A stretch of DNA of 36,645 bases. Source: Pseudomonadota bacterium. GTDB lineage: Bacteria; Pseudomonadota; Alphaproteobacteria; Rhizobiales; Beijerinckiaceae. Of this stretch, positions 35,286-36,645 are shown piece by piece. Numbering within the stretch: position 1 is the first letter of the stretch; each line of letters opens with the position of its first letter. Both the position numbers and the translations under genes were made by a program. A model generated the notes under the pieces. The model saw nothing but the letters and a program-made list of their open reading frames with translations, had not been told where the DNA came from and searched no databases. The stretch lies in contig JAJXYV010000016.1 in NCBI GenBank assembly GCA_021780435.1, positions 1-36,645 on the forward strand, written 5' to 3'.

Positions 35286-36645
35286 ATGAACGTCAATCTC
35301 GCAGCCTTTCTCTATCTCGTCTCGGGCGTCCTCTTCATTTTCGCGCTTCGCGGCCTGTCGCACCCGACGACCTCCCGCCAGGGCAATCGCTACGGCATGA
35401 TCGGCATGGCGATCGCCATTCTGACCACCCTGGCGCTTAAGCCGCCGTCGGGCGGCTTCGGCTGGCTGCTCGTGGTCGTCGGCCTCGGCGTCGGCGGCGG
35501 TTTCGGCGCCATGCTGGCGCGGCGCATCGAAATGACCAAGATGCCGCAGCTGGTCGCCTTCTTCCACTCGCTCGTCGGCCTCGCGGCGGTCCTGGTGGCG
35601 GCGGGCGCGCTCTTCGCGCCCCAGGCTTTCGGCATCGGCGAACCCGGCGACATCCATCAGGCCAGCCTGATCGAAATGTCGCTCGGCGCGGCCATCGGCG
35701 CGATCACCTTCACCGGCTCGGTCATCGCCTTCCTGAAGCTCGACGGCCGCATGTCCGGCAAGCCGATCATGCTGCCGCAGCGCCATGCGATCAACCTTGC
35801 GCTCGGCGTTGGCCTGGTCCTGCTGATCGCCTCCTTCTTCGCCTCGGGCAGCCCCTTCCTGTTCCTGCTGATCGTTCTGGTCTCGCTGGCGCTCGGCGTG
35901 CTGCTGATCATCCCGATCGGCGGCGCGGACATGCCGGTCGTGGTCTCGATGCTTAACTCCTATTCGGGCTGGGCGGCGGCCGGCATCGGCTTCACCTTGG
36001 GCAATCTGGCGCTGATCATCACCGGCGCGCTGGTCGGCTCCTCGGGCGCGATCCTGTCCTACATCATGTGCAAGGGCATGAACCGCTCCTTCATCTCCGT
36101 GATCCTCGGCGGCTTCGGCGGCGAGGACGCGGCGGCGGCCGGCGGCGCCAAGGAGACCCGTCCGGTCAAGCAGGGCTCCGCCGACGACGCGGCCTATATC
36201 ATGCAGAACTCGTCCAAGGTCATCATCGTGCCGGGCTATGGCATGGCGGTGGCGCAGGCTCAGCACGCCTTGCGCGAAATGGCCGATCTGCTGAAGCAAG
36301 AGGGCGTCGAGGTCAAATACGCCATCCATCCGGTGGCGGGTCGCATGCCGGGCCACATGAACGTGCTGCTGGCCGAAGCCAATGTCCCCTATGACGAGGT
36401 TTTCGAGCTGGAGGACATCAATTCCGAATTCGCGCAAGCCGACGTGGCCTTCGTGATCGGCGCCAATGACGTCACCAATCCGGCGGCCAAGACCGACAAG
36501 ACCTCGGCGATCTACGGGATGCCGATCCTCGACGTCGAAAAGGCCAAGACGGTCATGTTCATCAAGCGCGGCATGTCCTCGGGCTATGCCGGCGTCGAGA
36601 ACGAATTGTTCTTCAAGGACAATACGATGATGCTGTTCGGCGACG
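35286..36645 (+). CDS. pntB: NAD(P) transhydrogenase subunit beta (3'-truncated by window end)
   Basis: MNVNLAAFLYLVSGVLFIFALRGLSHPTTSRQGNRYGMIGMAIAILTTL..., ADMPVVVSMLNSYSGWAAAGIGFTL, VIIVPGYGMAVAQAQHALREMADLL, HPVAGRMPGHMNVLLAEANVPYDEV. No stop in window, so absent from the ORF track. Confidence 0.97.
   Translation, partial: MNVNLAAFLYLVSGVLFIFALRGLSHPTTSRQGNRYGMIGMAIAILTTLALKPPSGGFGWLLVVVGLGVGGGFGAMLARRIEMTKMPQLVAFFHSLVGLAAVLVAAGALFAPQAFGIGEPGDIHQASLIEMSLGAAIGAITFTGSVIAFLKLDGRMSGKPIMLPQRHAINLALGVGLVLLIASFFASGSPFLFLLIVLVSLALGVLLIIPIGGADMPVVVSMLNSYSGWAAAGIGFTLGNLALIITGALVGSSGAILSYIMCKGMNRSFISVILGGFGGEDAAAAGGAKETRPVKQGSADDAAYIMQNSSKVIIVPGYGMAVAQAQHALREMADLLKQEGVEVKYAIHPVAGRMPGHMNVLLAEANVPYDEVFELEDINSEFAQADVAFVIGANDVTNPAAKTDKTSAIYGMPILDVEKAKTVMFIKRGMSSGYAGVENELFFKDNTMMLFGD

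Noticed and set aside
35034-36437. 467-aa minus-strand ORF opposite pntAB/pntB
   Set aside because: Asp/His/Arg/Gln-rich shadow translation of a hydrophobic protein gene.
1-36645. CRISPR arrays, tRNA/rRNA genes, prophage, anti-phage defence or RiPP clusters
   Set aside because: Looked for by eye on both strands; no repeat-spacer pattern, no tRNA/rRNA-like sequence and no recognisable defence, phage or RiPP genes.

Overview
High-GC window of about 36.6 kb, probably from an alphaproteobacterium (Hyphomicrobiales-like; inferred from gene content and codon usage, not proven). Its core is a collinear plus-strand exopolysaccharide (EPS) or capsule locus of about 19 kb (~4270-23057). It carries a WcaI-like GT4, a PPP-family phosphatase, Wza-type export lipoprotein, outer-membrane beta-barrel, Wzz/BY-kinase (Wzc-like), GDP-mannose dehydratase, Wzx-like flippase, several glycosyltransferases, a DUF6625-like protein, acyltransferase-3, Wzy-like polymerase, a 74-aa unknown ORF, a WcaF-like acetyltransferase and GDP-L-fucose synthase. 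The left flank has mtnP (minus), a tandem-MaoC protein and a DUF459-like SGNH hydrolase. The right flank has an L,D-transpeptidase next to a DUF882/MepK-like peptidase, a sigma54-type response regulator, oligoendopeptidase F, an alpha/beta hydrolase, a PEBP protein, an ABC1/UbiB kinase, aa3 oxidase subunit IV and the pntAA-pntAB-pntB transhydrogenase operon (pntB cut by the window end). Most notable non-routine signals: (i) a candidate minus-strand sRNA or attenuator with anti-Shine-Dalgarno motifs, a strong terminator and an operator-like 33-bp palindrome upstream of mtnP; (ii) an unannotated 74-aa ORF inside the EPS operon with ATGA overlaps at both ends; (iii) a PPP phosphatase where a Wzb-type phosphatase might be expected; (iv) an IS5-like transposase N-terminal remnant and an AT-rich repeat-bearing region just upstream of the EPS locus; (v) an LDT-MepK gene pair resembling E. 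coli ycbB-ycbK. All family calls come from reading motifs by eye; no database search was run.
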